Assembly: GCA_003487805.1 (NCBI GenBank)
Contig: DNNE01000171.1
Coordinates: forward strand, 58,777 to 92,213
Source of the DNA: Blastocatellia bacterium
GTDB lineage: Bacteria > Acidobacteriota > Blastocatellia > Pyrinomonadales > Pyrinomonadaceae
DNA: 33,437 nt
Direction of reading: 5' to 3'
This document shows positions 22,554 to 30,419 of this stretch, in pieces. Positions within the stretch are counted from its first letter, which is position 1. Each line of letters starts with the position of its first letter. Under the pieces are notes generated by a model. The model saw only the letters and a program-made list of their open reading frames with translations, did not search any database and had not been told where the DNA came from. Position numbers and translations under genes: made by a program.

Positions 22554-23198
22554 ATGATCAAGACAACCATCACAATTTCGCGGCAGATGGGAGCAGGCGG
22601 CTCATATATTGGTCAGGTAATTGCCAAGCGTCTGGGCTTGAAATATATCGATCGTGAAGTGCTACACCTGGCCGCGCAAGAGTTCGGCTGTGACGAAGAA
22701 ACGATCGCCGCGCGTTCTGAGCGCGTCACATCGTTTTGGGAACGGGTGCTCGGCGGCTTATCTTTCGGCGTGCCGGAGGCGGCATACAATCCGCCGCCAC
22801 TTGGAAACTTTTCGGATCGCGAACTTTTCGAAAAGCAGACCCAAATCCTGAAACGAATTGCGAGCCAGGAAGATTGCGTCGTCGTGGGCTGGGCGGGAGT
22901 TTTTATGCTGCCGCGTCATCGCGGCATGTTCACAGTCTTCTGTCATGCTCCTAAAAGTTTTCGCGTAAAGCGAATCAGAAGCATTTATGAGGATCTGACG
23001 GAAGAAAAAGCGCGCGCCTTGATTATCGAATCAGATCGCACGCGCGAAATTTATTTTAACGAGATGACTTCCCACGATTGGACCTGCGCCAGGAATTACA
23101 ACCTGTCCATTGACACGAGCCTGCAACCGTTAGACGATATCGCTGACCTGATCATCGACCTTTCTGCAAAGCAGCGGCATGTAGCGGCCACCGCTTGA
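22554..23198 (+). CDS. Cytidylate kinase-like family protein
   Basis: This 214-residue protein matches the cytidylate-kinase-like group. It begins TITISRQMGAGGSYIGQVIAKRLGLKYIDREVL, with a degenerate P-loop (SRQMGAGGSYIG) in place of a strict Walker A motif. It continues with VVVGWAGVFML, the LID-like segment RVKRIRSIYEDLTEEKARALIIESDRTR, and YNLSIDTSLQPLDDIADLIID. The fold is that of nucleoside monophosphate kinases, but the family is separate from the housekeeping Cmk and its substrate is not established. No signal peptide is present. It stands between the exported coiled-coil protein and the signalling cluster on the same strand. Confidence 0.82.
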   Translation: MIKTTITISRQMGAGGSYIGQVIAKRLGLKYIDREVLHLAAQEFGCDEETIAARSERVTSFWERVLGGLSFGVPEAAYNPPPLGNFSDRELFEKQTQILKRIASQEDCVVVGWAGVFMLPRHRGMFTVFCHAPKSFRVKRIRSIYEDLTEEKARALIIESDRTREIYFNEMTSHDWTCARNYNLSIDTSLQPLDDIADLIIDLSAKQRHVAATA

Positions 23199-23237
23199 GT
23201 CGCCTTAAAAACTATCCAGCGCTCTGGGATCGAGGTT

Positions 23238-23375
23238 ATGGACCCAGACCAGATCATACCTAAGTCGCACGACTACCATTGGGTAGCCCTGTCGGGCTTC
23301 ATTTACATCCTGACCGCATCTGCGCGCGGTGTTTATCGGTTACTGGGCCTATCAACGAAACGGAGGGTCCCGTAG
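23238..23375 (+). CDS. Small 45-residue membrane peptide coupled to the histidine kinase
   Basis: An ATG at 23238 opens a 46-codon frame (stop included) beginning MDPDQIIPKSHDYHWVALSG. The second part, FIYILTASARGVYRLLGL, is hydrophobic with two arginines and could span or lie on the membrane. GAGG stands just upstream, at a short spacing of two bases. The stop TAG overlaps the first base of the kinase's GTG start (TAGTG), a form of translational coupling. The stop overlap and the frame's hydrophobic pattern make a real small gene plausible. It might be a membrane partner of the kinase, which has no membrane segment of its own. Confidence 0.5.
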   Translation: MDPDQIIPKSHDYHWVALSGFIYILTASARGVYRLLGLSTKRRVP

Positions 23376-25930
23376 TGGCAGAAGAGTTGAGAAAGACAGG
23401 AATCAGCGTCGTCGGCGATCTGCCCTGGGGTACGCACTTCTGCCACTTCTATGAGACAAAACAGGATCTTCTCGACATCCTGGTCCCCTATTTCAAGGCT
23501 GGATTGGAAAACAACGAGTTCTGTCTGTGGGTGGTCTCCGACTCCGAGCTAGTCACAGTGGAAGAGGCCCAAGGAGCGTTGGCACAAGCTGTTCCCGACC
23601 TTGACCGCCACCTCTCGGATGAGAGCATTGAAATCCTCAAACGGCATGACTGGTATTTCGAACAACATGCGTTGAATTTGGAGAGGGCGAAGCACGGGTG
23701 GGACGCAAGACTCAAACGAGCACTGGCTCGAGGCTACGAGGGAATGCGAGCTTCGGCAGATACGTTCTGGCTGGCCGAGAAGGATTGGAAAGATTTTTTT
23801 GCCTACGAAAAGCAGGTTCAGGATTGGATTACCAATCAGTCTATGACCGTAATGTGCACCTATCCGCTGGCAAAGAGCGGAGCTACTGAGGTCCTTGACG
23901 TTGTGCAGGCACACCAGTTTGCAATAGCAAGACGGCAGGGGGAATGGGAGGTCATTGAAAGTCCACAGCTAATGCAAGCCAAAGCTGAAATAAAGAAAGT
24001 GAATGAAGAGCTGGAGCAACGAGTCGTTGAGCGAACCAACGAACTTAGAGTGGCGAATGAGGAACTAAGGAAGGAGATCGCCGAACGCAAGCAAGCGGAA
24101 GATAAGCTCCGACAGCAGAAGGAAATTCTCCAACAGATCTTCGATCATATTCCTGTCATGATCAACTTCGTCGGCGCCGATGGTCGCATCAAGCTGGTAA
24201 ATCGGGAATGGGAGCGCACGCTGGGCTGGTCGCTCGAGGAAATCCGGCAGCAGAACCTGGATATCTTTGCCGAGTGCTATCCTGATCCGGAGTATCGCCA
24301 ACAGGTCCTGAAGTTCGTGACTGAAGCCAAAGGTAGGTGGGCCGATTTCAAAACCCGAGTGAGGGATGGAAGGGTGTTAGATACGTCCTTTGTCAGGATC
24401 CACCTGTCAGATGGGACGAGCATTGGCATTGGCAAAGACATTACCGAGCGCAAGCAGGCCGAGGATGCATTGCGCCAAAGCGAAGATCACCTTCGCCTGG
24501 TCATCGATACAATTCCCACTATGGCCTGGAGCATTCGACCTGACGGCGTCGTCGACTTCGTTAATCAGCGTTGGATTGACTATACCGGCCTTTCTTTGGA
24601 GGAGGAAATTGAAGAGCCGACGCGCCCAATCCATCCCGAAGACATTCCAGGAATCATGGAAAGATGGAAGGTGGAGAGAGAGGTCGGGGCACCTTACGAG
24701 GAAGAAATACGCTTGCGGCGGGCTGGTGGGGAATACCGCTGGTTCCTGGTTCGCACCGCTCCGCTGCGCGACGACCGCGGAAACATCGTTAAGTGGTACG
24801 GAGTGTCAATCGACATCGAGGATCGCAAACAAGCGGAAGAAAAGCTCAAGCATAGTGAGGTCCAGTTAGCTCAAGCGCAGCGCCTCGCCCACGTCGGTAG
24901 TTGGGACTGGGACTTGCGCACCAACAAAGTAACTTGGTCCGAAGAGCTTTATCGCATCTTCGGTCTTGAACCGGGAACGATTATGGTCGCGGGCGACGCG
25001 ATTTCATTTATCCATCCGGACGATCAAGATTTGGTTCGGAGTACCGTCAAAGGCGCTGTCGCGAACAAAGAACGATATAGTTTTTACTACCGCGTCCTAA
25101 GACCTGACGGCACTGAGCGGATTGCTCATTCGCGCGGGGCGGTGCTAACCGATGAGCGCGGAGAGGCGATCAGGGTGTTCGGAGCTACGCAGGATGTGAC
25201 GGAACTCAAGCAGGCAGAAGATGATCTCAAGGCCACAACCGAACAGTTACGCGCGCTCTCCGCCAGCCTTCAATCGGCTAGAGAACAGGAAAGTACTCGC
25301 ATAGCCCGCGAGCTTCATGATGAACTGGGAGGGGCGCTGACAGCCTTGAGATGGGATCTGGAGGAAGTTGGTGGCGTTATTTCCGAAGCTACCGATCCGA
25401 AGCAACTCTCGGCTCTGCGGAAGAAGATCGAGGCAATGACGACCCTCACTGGGACTACTCTCGATATCATCAGACGGATCGCTTCTGAGTTGCGGCCAAT
25501 GGCTTTGGATGAACTTGGATTGGTGGAAGCGGTGGAGTGGCAGGCGCGACAGTTTCAAACTCGAACGGGGATTGCGGTCGAGTACGAGTGCTCTCACGAG
25601 AAAGTCGATTTGAACAGCGAGCAGTCAACCGCCGTGTTCCGCATCCTTCAGGAAACCCTGACGAACGTTCTGCGTCATGCGCAGGCGACGGAAGTGACCA
25701 TCACTATGAAGCAGGAAGCCGGTGAATTCCTCTTAACGATCAAAGACAACGGTAGAGGAATCACAGAGAGCGAGAACTCGGGCGCGCACTCACTGGGTCT
25801 GCTCGGCATGCGAGAGCGCGCCCATCTTATTGGCGCACAGATTGACATCATCGGGATAGAGGGAAAAGGAACTCTGGTTGCTATGCGTATTCAAGTCAGC
25901 GCATCAAGCGAACGTCAGAAAAAAGTTTAA
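23375..25930 (+). CDS. MEDS-PAS-PAS-PAS sensor histidine kinase (NarX/HisKA_3 type)
   Basis: This 851-residue protein has no signal or membrane segment. Domains in order are MEDS (about 8-180, from GTHFCHFYETKQDLLDILVPYF), a coiled coil (about 195-250), PAS1 (about 260-375, ending GIGKDITERKQAE), PAS2 (about 390-510, ending VSIDIEDRKQAE) and PAS3 with a PAC end (about 520-640). The dimerisation/phosphoacceptor domain has RIARELHDELGGALT with phosphoacceptor His648. The ATPase domain has LQETLTNVLRHAQ, DNGRGI and GLLGMRERAHLIGA. GTG 23375 follows GGAGGG by seven bases and is clearly better than the longer frame from 23279. MEDS domains are known from one-carbon and hydrocarbon sensing proteins, but the ligand is unknown here. 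The cognate partner is probably the NarL-type regulator 55 bases downstream. AGA/AGG codons are more frequent than in nearby genes. Confidence 0.93.
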   Translation: MAEELRKTGISVVGDLPWGTHFCHFYETKQDLLDILVPYFKAGLENNEFCLWVVSDSELVTVEEAQGALAQAVPDLDRHLSDESIEILKRHDWYFEQHALNLERAKHGWDARLKRALARGYEGMRASADTFWLAEKDWKDFFAYEKQVQDWITNQSMTVMCTYPLAKSGATEVLDVVQAHQFAIARRQGEWEVIESPQLMQAKAEIKKVNEELEQRVVERTNELRVANEELRKEIAERKQAEDKLRQQKEILQQIFDHIPVMINFVGADGRIKLVNREWERTLGWSLEEIRQQNLDIFAECYPDPEYRQQVLKFVTEAKGRWADFKTRVRDGRVLDTSFVRIHLSDGTSIGIGKDITERKQAEDALRQSEDHLRLVIDTIPTMAWSIRPDGVVDFVNQRWIDYTGLSLEEEIEEPTRPIHPEDIPGIMERWKVEREVGAPYEEEIRLRRAGGEYRWFLVRTAPLRDDRGNIVKWYGVSIDIEDRKQAEEKLKHSEVQLAQAQRLAHVGSWDWDLRTNKVTWSEELYRIFGLEPGTIMVAGDAISFIHPDDQDLVRSTVKGAVANKERYSFYYRVLRPDGTERIAHSRGAVLTDERGEAIRVFGATQDVTELKQAEDDLKATTEQLRALSASLQSAREQESTRIARELHDELGGALTALRWDLEEVGGVISEATDPKQLSALRKKIEAMTTLTGTTLDIIRRIASELRPMALDELGLVEAVEWQARQFQTRTGIAVEYECSHEKVDLNSEQSTAVFRILQETLTNVLRHAQATEVTITMKQEAGEFLLTIKDNGRGITESENSGAHSLGLLGMRERAHLIGAQIDIIGIEGKGTLVAMRIQVSASSERQKKV

Positions 25931-25940
25931 GAGCTGATAA

Positions 25941-25956
25941 CGTCTCTTAAGAGACG
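25941..25956. promoter_or_regulatory. Perfect 16-bp palindrome before the response regulator
   Basis: CGTCTCTTAAGAGACG is perfectly symmetric with no loop, so it is more like a protein-binding site than an RNA hairpin. It lies between the kinase stop and the regulator start, 30 bases upstream of the ATG. It may be a binding site for the NarL-type regulator or another dimer. Confidence 0.45.
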
Positions 25957-25985
25957 CAATACCTGCTTTGTATGGCGAGGGAGCA

Positions 25986-26618
25986 ATGAAGAGAATCCTC
26001 ATAGTTGACGATCACGAAGTTCTCCGGGAGGGTGTCAAGCGAATCTTCGATAAACAAGCCGGCGCCATAACCTTTGGTGAGGCGAGTTCGGGACCCGAGG
26101 CCCTCAGACTTGCACGTGAGAAGGATTGGGACATCGTCGTGCTCGATCTGTCTTTGACCGGCCAAAATGGACTTGAAGTATTAAAAGAATTGAAGCAGAT
26201 GCGGCCCCGGCTTCCCGTATTAATCCTAAGCATGCATACGGAAGTGCAATTTGCACGACGCGCTTTCAAAGCGGGCGCTTCCGGATATATAACCAAAGAT
26301 AGTCCTCGAGCAGAGCTAACCAGAGCGATTAATAAAGTCATTGATGAGGGAAGGTATATCAGCCAGGCTCTTGCCGAAAAGCTGGTCGTTGATATCGGCA
26401 GAGACATAGATCGACCGCCACACGAGACGCTTTCCGATCGTGAGTTTGAAGTGATGCGCCTTATCGCTTCAGGAAAAACGGCGGGCGAGATTGCCAGGCT
26501 GCTCTCGCTGAGCGATAGCACGATCAGCACGTACCGTGCGAGGATCCTGGAAAAGATGGGAATGAAAACGAATGCTGAACTAACTCACTATGCGATCCAA
26601 TGCAAATTGGTAGACTAA
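25986..26618 (+). CDS. NarL/LuxR-type response regulator
   Basis: This 210-residue protein has a receiver domain with VDDHEV (acidic pair Asp8/Asp9), phosphoacceptor Asp54 (VVLDLSLTG), the SMH switch region and the conserved Lys in TKDSPRAEL. A LuxR helix-turn-helix follows (LSDREFEVMRLIASGKTAGEIARLL, then SDSTISTYRARILEKMGM). Its nearest and probably cognate kinase lies immediately upstream. GAGGGAG upstream of ATG 25986 sets the start. It would bind DNA as a dimer after phosphorylation. The perfect palindrome just upstream is a possible autoregulatory site. Confidence 0.93.
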   Translation: MKRILIVDDHEVLREGVKRIFDKQAGAITFGEASSGPEALRLAREKDWDIVVLDLSLTGQNGLEVLKELKQMRPRLPVLILSMHTEVQFARRAFKAGASGYITKDSPRAELTRAINKVIDEGRYISQALAEKLVVDIGRDIDRPPHETLSDREFEVMRLIASGKTAGEIARLLSLSDSTISTYRARILEKMGMKTNAELTHYAIQCKLVD

Positions 26619-26706
26619 AGGCTAGTCTCTGCAACCTCACTCTTGGTAACACTCCCGGTCGCACTCGCCTAAGGATACTTCCCCGGCCGCACTCGCTCAG
26701 ATCGAA

Positions 26707-26729
26707 TTTGTCGCGCAAACCGCGACAAA
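26707..26729. promoter_or_regulatory. Perfect 9-bp hairpin in the inter-regulator gap
   Basis: TTTGTCGCG pairs perfectly with CGCGACAAA across a five-base CAAAC loop. No T-run follows, so it is not a usual terminator. It lies in the 269-base gap between the NarL-type regulator and the receiver-only gene, and could be an operator or RNA structure. Nearby, CTCCCGGTCGCACTCGC and TTCCCCGGCCGCACTCGC form an imperfect tandem duplication (about 26652-26697). Confidence 0.4.
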
Positions 26730-26887
26730 GATGTAGGTCAATCTCGGACAGAAGAATCATGGCTACGACGATACCCGTTCGCCGTCGCCCAGCTTATCCT
26801 GACAATAGGGCAGATGCCGGCGGTGTCCTAAGTTCAGATTAAAGAAGCGCGCGAAGTTTTTTTCGTTCTGATTCGGTAAGGCGGTGT

Positions 26888-27319
26888 GTGGACAGGAAGC
26901 AAGAGTTTTCGGAAGGCGATGGTGTGCGCATAAGTGAGGGCTTAGAAACCATCCTATTGGTTGAAGATGACGAAGTGGTCCGCAAATTGGTCGGTGAAGT
27001 CCTCGACAACGAAGGCTATCGACTGTTGGAAGCGTCAAACGGCGTCGCGGCGTTATCGATCTGTGCCCGGTATGAAGAGCGGATTCATCTGCTTCTCACC
27101 GATGTCATTATGCCTGAAATGAGCGGACGCGCCCTGGCTGATCGACTGGTTCCGCAATATCCTGAGATGAAAGTATTGTTTATGTCCGGCTATACAGATG
27201 ATGTCATCGGTCATCACGGAGTGTTAGACGCGGGAACGGCCTTTATCGAAAAGCCGTTTGCGCTGGACGTTTTGGCAAGAAAGGTTAGGGACGTGCTCGA
27301 TGGTCGAGACCAGCCCTAA
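26888..27319 (+). CDS. Receiver-only response regulator (CheY-like)
   Basis: This 143-residue protein is a single receiver domain, with ILLVEDDEVVRKLVGEVL, phosphoacceptor Asp72 (LLTDVIMPEMSGRALAD), VLFMSGYTDD and FIEKPFALDVLARKVRDVLDG. This variant, with FMSGYTDD and EKPF, is typical of receivers at the C-terminus of hybrid histidine kinases. It has no output domain. It may act as a phosphate relay or sink within the cluster, or be a receiver that became separated from a hybrid kinase. The start is a GTG (26888) with weak TAAGGCGG upstream; a GTG at 26924 is an alternative. It is co-directional with both NarL-type regulators. Confidence 0.9.
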   Translation: MDRKQEFSEGDGVRISEGLETILLVEDDEVVRKLVGEVLDNEGYRLLEASNGVAALSICARYEERIHLLLTDVIMPEMSGRALADRLVPQYPEMKVLFMSGYTDDVIGHHGVLDAGTAFIEKPFALDVLARKVRDVLDGRDQP

Positions 27320-27340
27320 GCACAGGAAGTAACTGCTGCT

Positions 27341-28015
27341 ATGGAGAGCATCCGAGTTTTGCTTGCTGACGATCACGAACTGGTTCGCGCCGGCATTCGC
27401 TCGCTTCTGGAAAAGCTTCCTGACGTTGAGGTCGTCGCAGAAGCGGGTGACGGGCAACAGGCGATCCGCATGGTCGAGAAATATGAGCCGCGCATCGTGT
27501 TAACGGATATCGCCATGCCCGGCTTAAATGGTTTGGAAGTCACCCGGCATCTGGCAAAAGCATTTCCGCAGGTGCGGGTCGTAATTCTCTCGATGCATTC
27601 GGACCAGGGATATGTCTCTCACGCTCTGCGCGCCGGGGCGGCAGGTTATCTGCTGAAGGGCGCGGCCACAGAGGAACTCACGTTCGCAATTCGAGCCGTG
27701 GCTCAAGGCGAGACATATCTTAGCCCGCCCCTTTTACCACTCGTCATCGGGCGGTATGGCGGGCGCCAGGATTCCGTTGACTGCCCGCTCAAGAAACTAA
27801 CACCGCGGCAAGTACAAGTACTGCAACTGATTGCTGAAGGTAAATCGACGAAGCAGGTTGCCCTGGACTTGGACATCAGTGCGAAGACAGTTGAATGTCA
27901 TCGAACGCAGTTGATGGAACGTTTGGATATTCACGACATTGCAAGTTTAGTCCGCTTCGCGATTAAGGTTGGTTTATTGGAGATAGAAGACCGCACCACT
28001 TCTACCTCAAACTAG
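27341..28015 (+). CDS. NarL/LuxR-type response regulator, second copy
   Basis: This 224-residue protein has a receiver with LLADDHELVRAG (Asp10/Asp11), phosphoacceptor Asp56 (VLTDIAMPG), LSMHSDQGYVSHALRAGAAGYLLKG, then a LuxR domain (LTPRQVQVLQLIAEGKSTKQVALDL, then ISAKTVECHRTQLMERLDI). AGGAAG about ten bases upstream of ATG 27341 supports the start. It lies 21 bases after the receiver-only gene and is probably co-transcribed with it. It is diverged from the first NarL-type protein, so it is not a recent duplication. Both could compete for the one kinase encoded here, or be served by kinases elsewhere. Confidence 0.93.
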   Translation: MESIRVLLADDHELVRAGIRSLLEKLPDVEVVAEAGDGQQAIRMVEKYEPRIVLTDIAMPGLNGLEVTRHLAKAFPQVRVVILSMHSDQGYVSHALRAGAAGYLLKGAATEELTFAIRAVAQGETYLSPPLLPLVIGRYGGRQDSVDCPLKKLTPRQVQVLQLIAEGKSTKQVALDLDISAKTVECHRTQLMERLDIHDIASLVRFAIKVGLLEIEDRTTSTSN

Positions 28016-28065
28016 AGAGAGCTATGGAGGAGAAACTAATTTGATTTCTACCCCACGATTCCTGC

Positions 28066-28668
28066 CTACTTGATTTCGTTAAGTTGGTCTTTCGCCTGCG
28101 AAATCATCCAGCGCAATTTTGTTAGATCGTCGATGGTCAAATACAGGCGCGAGCGCTCAAAGAACCCGCCTTCGATTGCCGCGGCGATCGCGTTGTTTTC
28201 TATTTGCTTGAACACCATGATCTCAAAATCCCCCTTCGTCCGGTAGCGAACTTCGAAGTGCGAAAGGCGGCTAATCCCGTCGCCGGCCTTAAGCGCCGTA
28301 TCCATCGCCTTCAACAGCGCATCAATTTCATCGTAGTCGATTAACGACCGAATCTCTCCTGTCGCTCCGCCCTCGATCGTGATGACTACGCCCGAGACAG
28401 TTGTTGGCCCTATCGGGTCGCGAATCTCAGTCGCTTCGACGCGCGCGGATCCGGCTCCGTTCTGCCCGCGCACGGTCCCGACCCAATGGCGGCCCTTGAT
28501 CAGCAAGGTCTCCGCGCGGCCTTCAAAATCTTCGAGTTTGTTGCGCGGTTCGTAGAATTGCGGATCGCGCGGGGCCGGCAGACGTTCGAAGCGGCGCTGG
28601 GCATTGATCGAACAGCACGACGCGACGATGATTAGGATCGAGAAAACCAGTGAGCGACTTGGATTCAT
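28066..28668 (-). CDS. Exported protein of unknown function
   Basis: This 200-residue protein starts at ATG 28668, nine bases after AAGGAG; an in-frame TTG at 28677 is less likely. The N-terminal signal sequence includes VASC, a usable lipobox with Cys18, but also a signal-peptidase-I-like end at SINAQ, so the anchoring is open. The mature part has beta-rich stretches (GRHWVGTVRG, TTVSGVVITIEGG, EVRYRTKGDFEIMVFKQ) and helical ends (IDALLKAMDTALKAG, DLTKLRWMISQAKDQL). No family is recognised. It is divergent from the FecR-like gene and convergent with the second NarL-type regulator. Confidence 0.7.
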   Translation of the reverse strand: MNPSRSLVFSILIIVASCCSINAQRRFERLPAPRDPQFYEPRNKLEDFEGRAETLLIKGRHWVGTVRGQNGAGSARVEATEIRDPIGPTTVSGVVITIEGGATGEIRSLIDYDEIDALLKAMDTALKAGDGISRLSHFEVRYRTKGDFEIMVFKQIENNAIAAAIEGGFFERSRLYLTIDDLTKLRWMISQAKDQLNEIK

Positions 28669-28795
28669 GTCACACAACTCCTTTGTACTTTCAATTGATC
28701 GAACATTGGCGAGCCCAGGGAGAGATTGCTGTTTGATTGTAACTTAGCACGGAGCCTTTGGTTCCAAAAATCGCGTCTCACACCCCAGTAAAGAT

Positions 28796-28822
28796 TCGAC
28801 AGTCTGCTTACGACGGTATAAT
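28796..28822 (+). promoter_or_regulatory. Promoter of the FecR-like gene
   Basis: TATAAT at 28817-28822 is a perfect -10 box. TCGACA at 28796-28801 matches the -35 consensus at five of six, with a short 15-base spacer. Transcription would begin near 28829, leaving a leader of about 28 bases before ATG 28857. This excludes the upstream in-frame ATG at 28821, which lies in the -10 box. Confidence 0.55.
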
Positions 28823-28856
28823 GTTCCGCTCAGCCCGCAATGTATTGAGTAATTGT

Positions 28857-30413
28857 ATGAGACCTGTGACCCGACTCTTGGCCGCCGCCTTGTTGCTTTC
28901 AATCAACGCAGTAACCGTGGCCCAATCGAAAGACAATACCCAGGCCCGAGCGACCGAGTTAGTTAAAGGATTTCAATTTCGCGGCGGCATAATTAATTTC
29001 GTCGAAGGCGATGTGCGCTGCATCTGCCAGGGCGGCCCGGACGCACCACACCGGCGGGTTTTGACCGCTGGCGACACTCTCAAAGTAGCTGCGGGGCGGG
29101 CCGAAATTCTTTTGAATCCCGGCTACTACCTCAGATTGTCGGCGAACACTGAAGCGCGCCTGCTCGATCTTTCTCCGGACAATTTGAAGGTAAAGCTTTC
29201 TTCCGGTTCGGCCATTATCGAAATCGCAATGAATAGCAGTCCCTCACCTTACCAGGACATCATCGATCGCATTTTCAATATTGTTACTGTAATCACACCA
29301 CGTGATGAATACGCTGTCTCGCGAGCGGGCGCGTATCGATTTGATGTTGTGTCCGACAAAGAGTCCAGGGTTCGAGTTCTTAAAGGAAGAGCCGTCGTTG
29401 CGGGAACTATTCTGGGTGATGGCAAAGGGGCATCCGTGATTGAAGGGAAACCCACCCTTGAACATGAGAACAGTACCCTCGTCGACTCTTTTGATACGTG
29501 GAGCCGCGAACGCGCGCTCAGCCTGGTGCGGTCGAACAAGTCGCTCAAGCAACTGGATTGGTATAAAAAAATGAGCGCAGACCGGGCGTATATTGAGGCT
29601 TCTGACGACGCGTCGGCGAACCCAAGCATGGCGCGGACCGTCTCAGCGCGCACAGGCGTGGTTGCATTTATTGATCAGGGGGAAGTCTTAAAACGAGGAA
29701 CCTCAGATTGGCAGGAGTTGCGGACTGGCGGCGAGTTGTCAAACGGCGATCGCGTGCGCACCAGAGTCGACAGCCGCGCTGAAATTAATCCTTACCCGGA
29801 CTTCTATCTGTTCATGAGAGGCAATTCCGAAATACTGTTTGCGGAACCTGAGGACGGCAGAATCTCTGTGACCGTCTTAAGAGGATCCGTCGTGGTTGCC
29901 GTTACTGAAACTTACTTGAGAGTAAAAGAACGAAACACGCTCAATTTGATCGCCGCCAATGCCAGGTACGAAATTACCCGCAAGGGTTACTATCGCGTCA
30001 ACGCCCTCGAGGCCGGCAACTCAGAAATGCTCATCTATGATGGACTGGTTCGATCCGATGGAGTTGAGATCAGTGCACGGAAGAGACTAGTTGCCGGCGG
30101 GTCTACGATTGCGCAGTTTGCCCTGGAGAAAGAAAATTGGGACAGCTTCGACGTTTGGAGCGGCAGCAGAACTGCGCGCAGCGAACCCATTCCCAGACGC
30201 GGGCGTTGGCTTGTGAGGATAGCGCTTGCGGGCGCCTGGTTTTTGAATCCCTCAACGAACGAGTACACCTTTGTGCCCGGTGAGAGGTACTGCAAGTCGC
30301 CTTACGGCGGCGACTATTCCGCTATGTATCGCATCAACCGGCCGCGAGTGCTGCGTGAAACGACGCGCGAACCGATTAATAGCGTTCGCGCGACGAGTCC
30401 CAACCCGTTCTAG
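28857..30413 (+). CDS. Exported protein with two FecR-like domains
   Basis: From ATG 28857 this is 518 residues, with a signal peptide (MRPVTRLLAAALLLSINAVTVAQ). The mature protein contains two FecR-like beta-rich domains. The first has INFVEGDVRC, VLTAGDTLKVAAGRAEILLNPGYYLRL and LSSGSAIIEI. The second has VAFIDQGEVLKRG, LSNGDRVRTRVDSRAEINPYPDFYLFM and LRGSVVVAV. The tail has GAWFLNPSTNEYTFVPGERYCKSPYGG. In classical FecR the domain relays iron-siderophore signals, but no sigma factor or TonB receptor gene is near, and such stand-alone periplasmic FecR-domain proteins have no known job. The start is set by the promoter. The 3' end is six bases from the end of lon, tail to tail. Confidence 0.82.
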   Translation: MRPVTRLLAAALLLSINAVTVAQSKDNTQARATELVKGFQFRGGIINFVEGDVRCICQGGPDAPHRRVLTAGDTLKVAAGRAEILLNPGYYLRLSANTEARLLDLSPDNLKVKLSSGSAIIEIAMNSSPSPYQDIIDRIFNIVTVITPRDEYAVSRAGAYRFDVVSDKESRVRVLKGRAVVAGTILGDGKGASVIEGKPTLEHENSTLVDSFDTWSRERALSLVRSNKSLKQLDWYKKMSADRAYIEASDDASANPSMARTVSARTGVVAFIDQGEVLKRGTSDWQELRTGGELSNGDRVRTRVDSRAEINPYPDFYLFMRGNSEILFAEPEDGRISVTVLRGSVVVAVTETYLRVKERNTLNLIAANARYEITRKGYYRVNALEAGNSEMLIYDGLVRSDGVEISARKRLVAGGSTIAQFALEKENWDSFDVWSGSRTARSEPIPRRGRWLVRIALAGAWFLNPSTNEYTFVPGERYCKSPYGGDYSAMYRINRPRVLRETTREPINSVRATSPNPF

Positions 30414-30419
30414 TCTGGT

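Noticed and set aside
23279..23374. Longer start for the MEDS kinase
   Set aside because: GTG 23375 has GGAGGG at ideal spacing. The upstream part overlaps the 45-residue frame and does not resemble a domain.
26759..26842. A 27-residue frame (MATTIPVRRRPAYPDNRADA and seven more residues) before the receiver-only gene
   Set aside because: It has only a weak ribosome binding site, is not coupled to the next gene, and its composition is not protein-like.
28023..28060. Strong GGAGGAG sequence after the second NarL-type regulator
   Set aside because: The frames that follow stop after at most about a dozen codons. It may be a leftover of a lost gene, but nothing supports a product.
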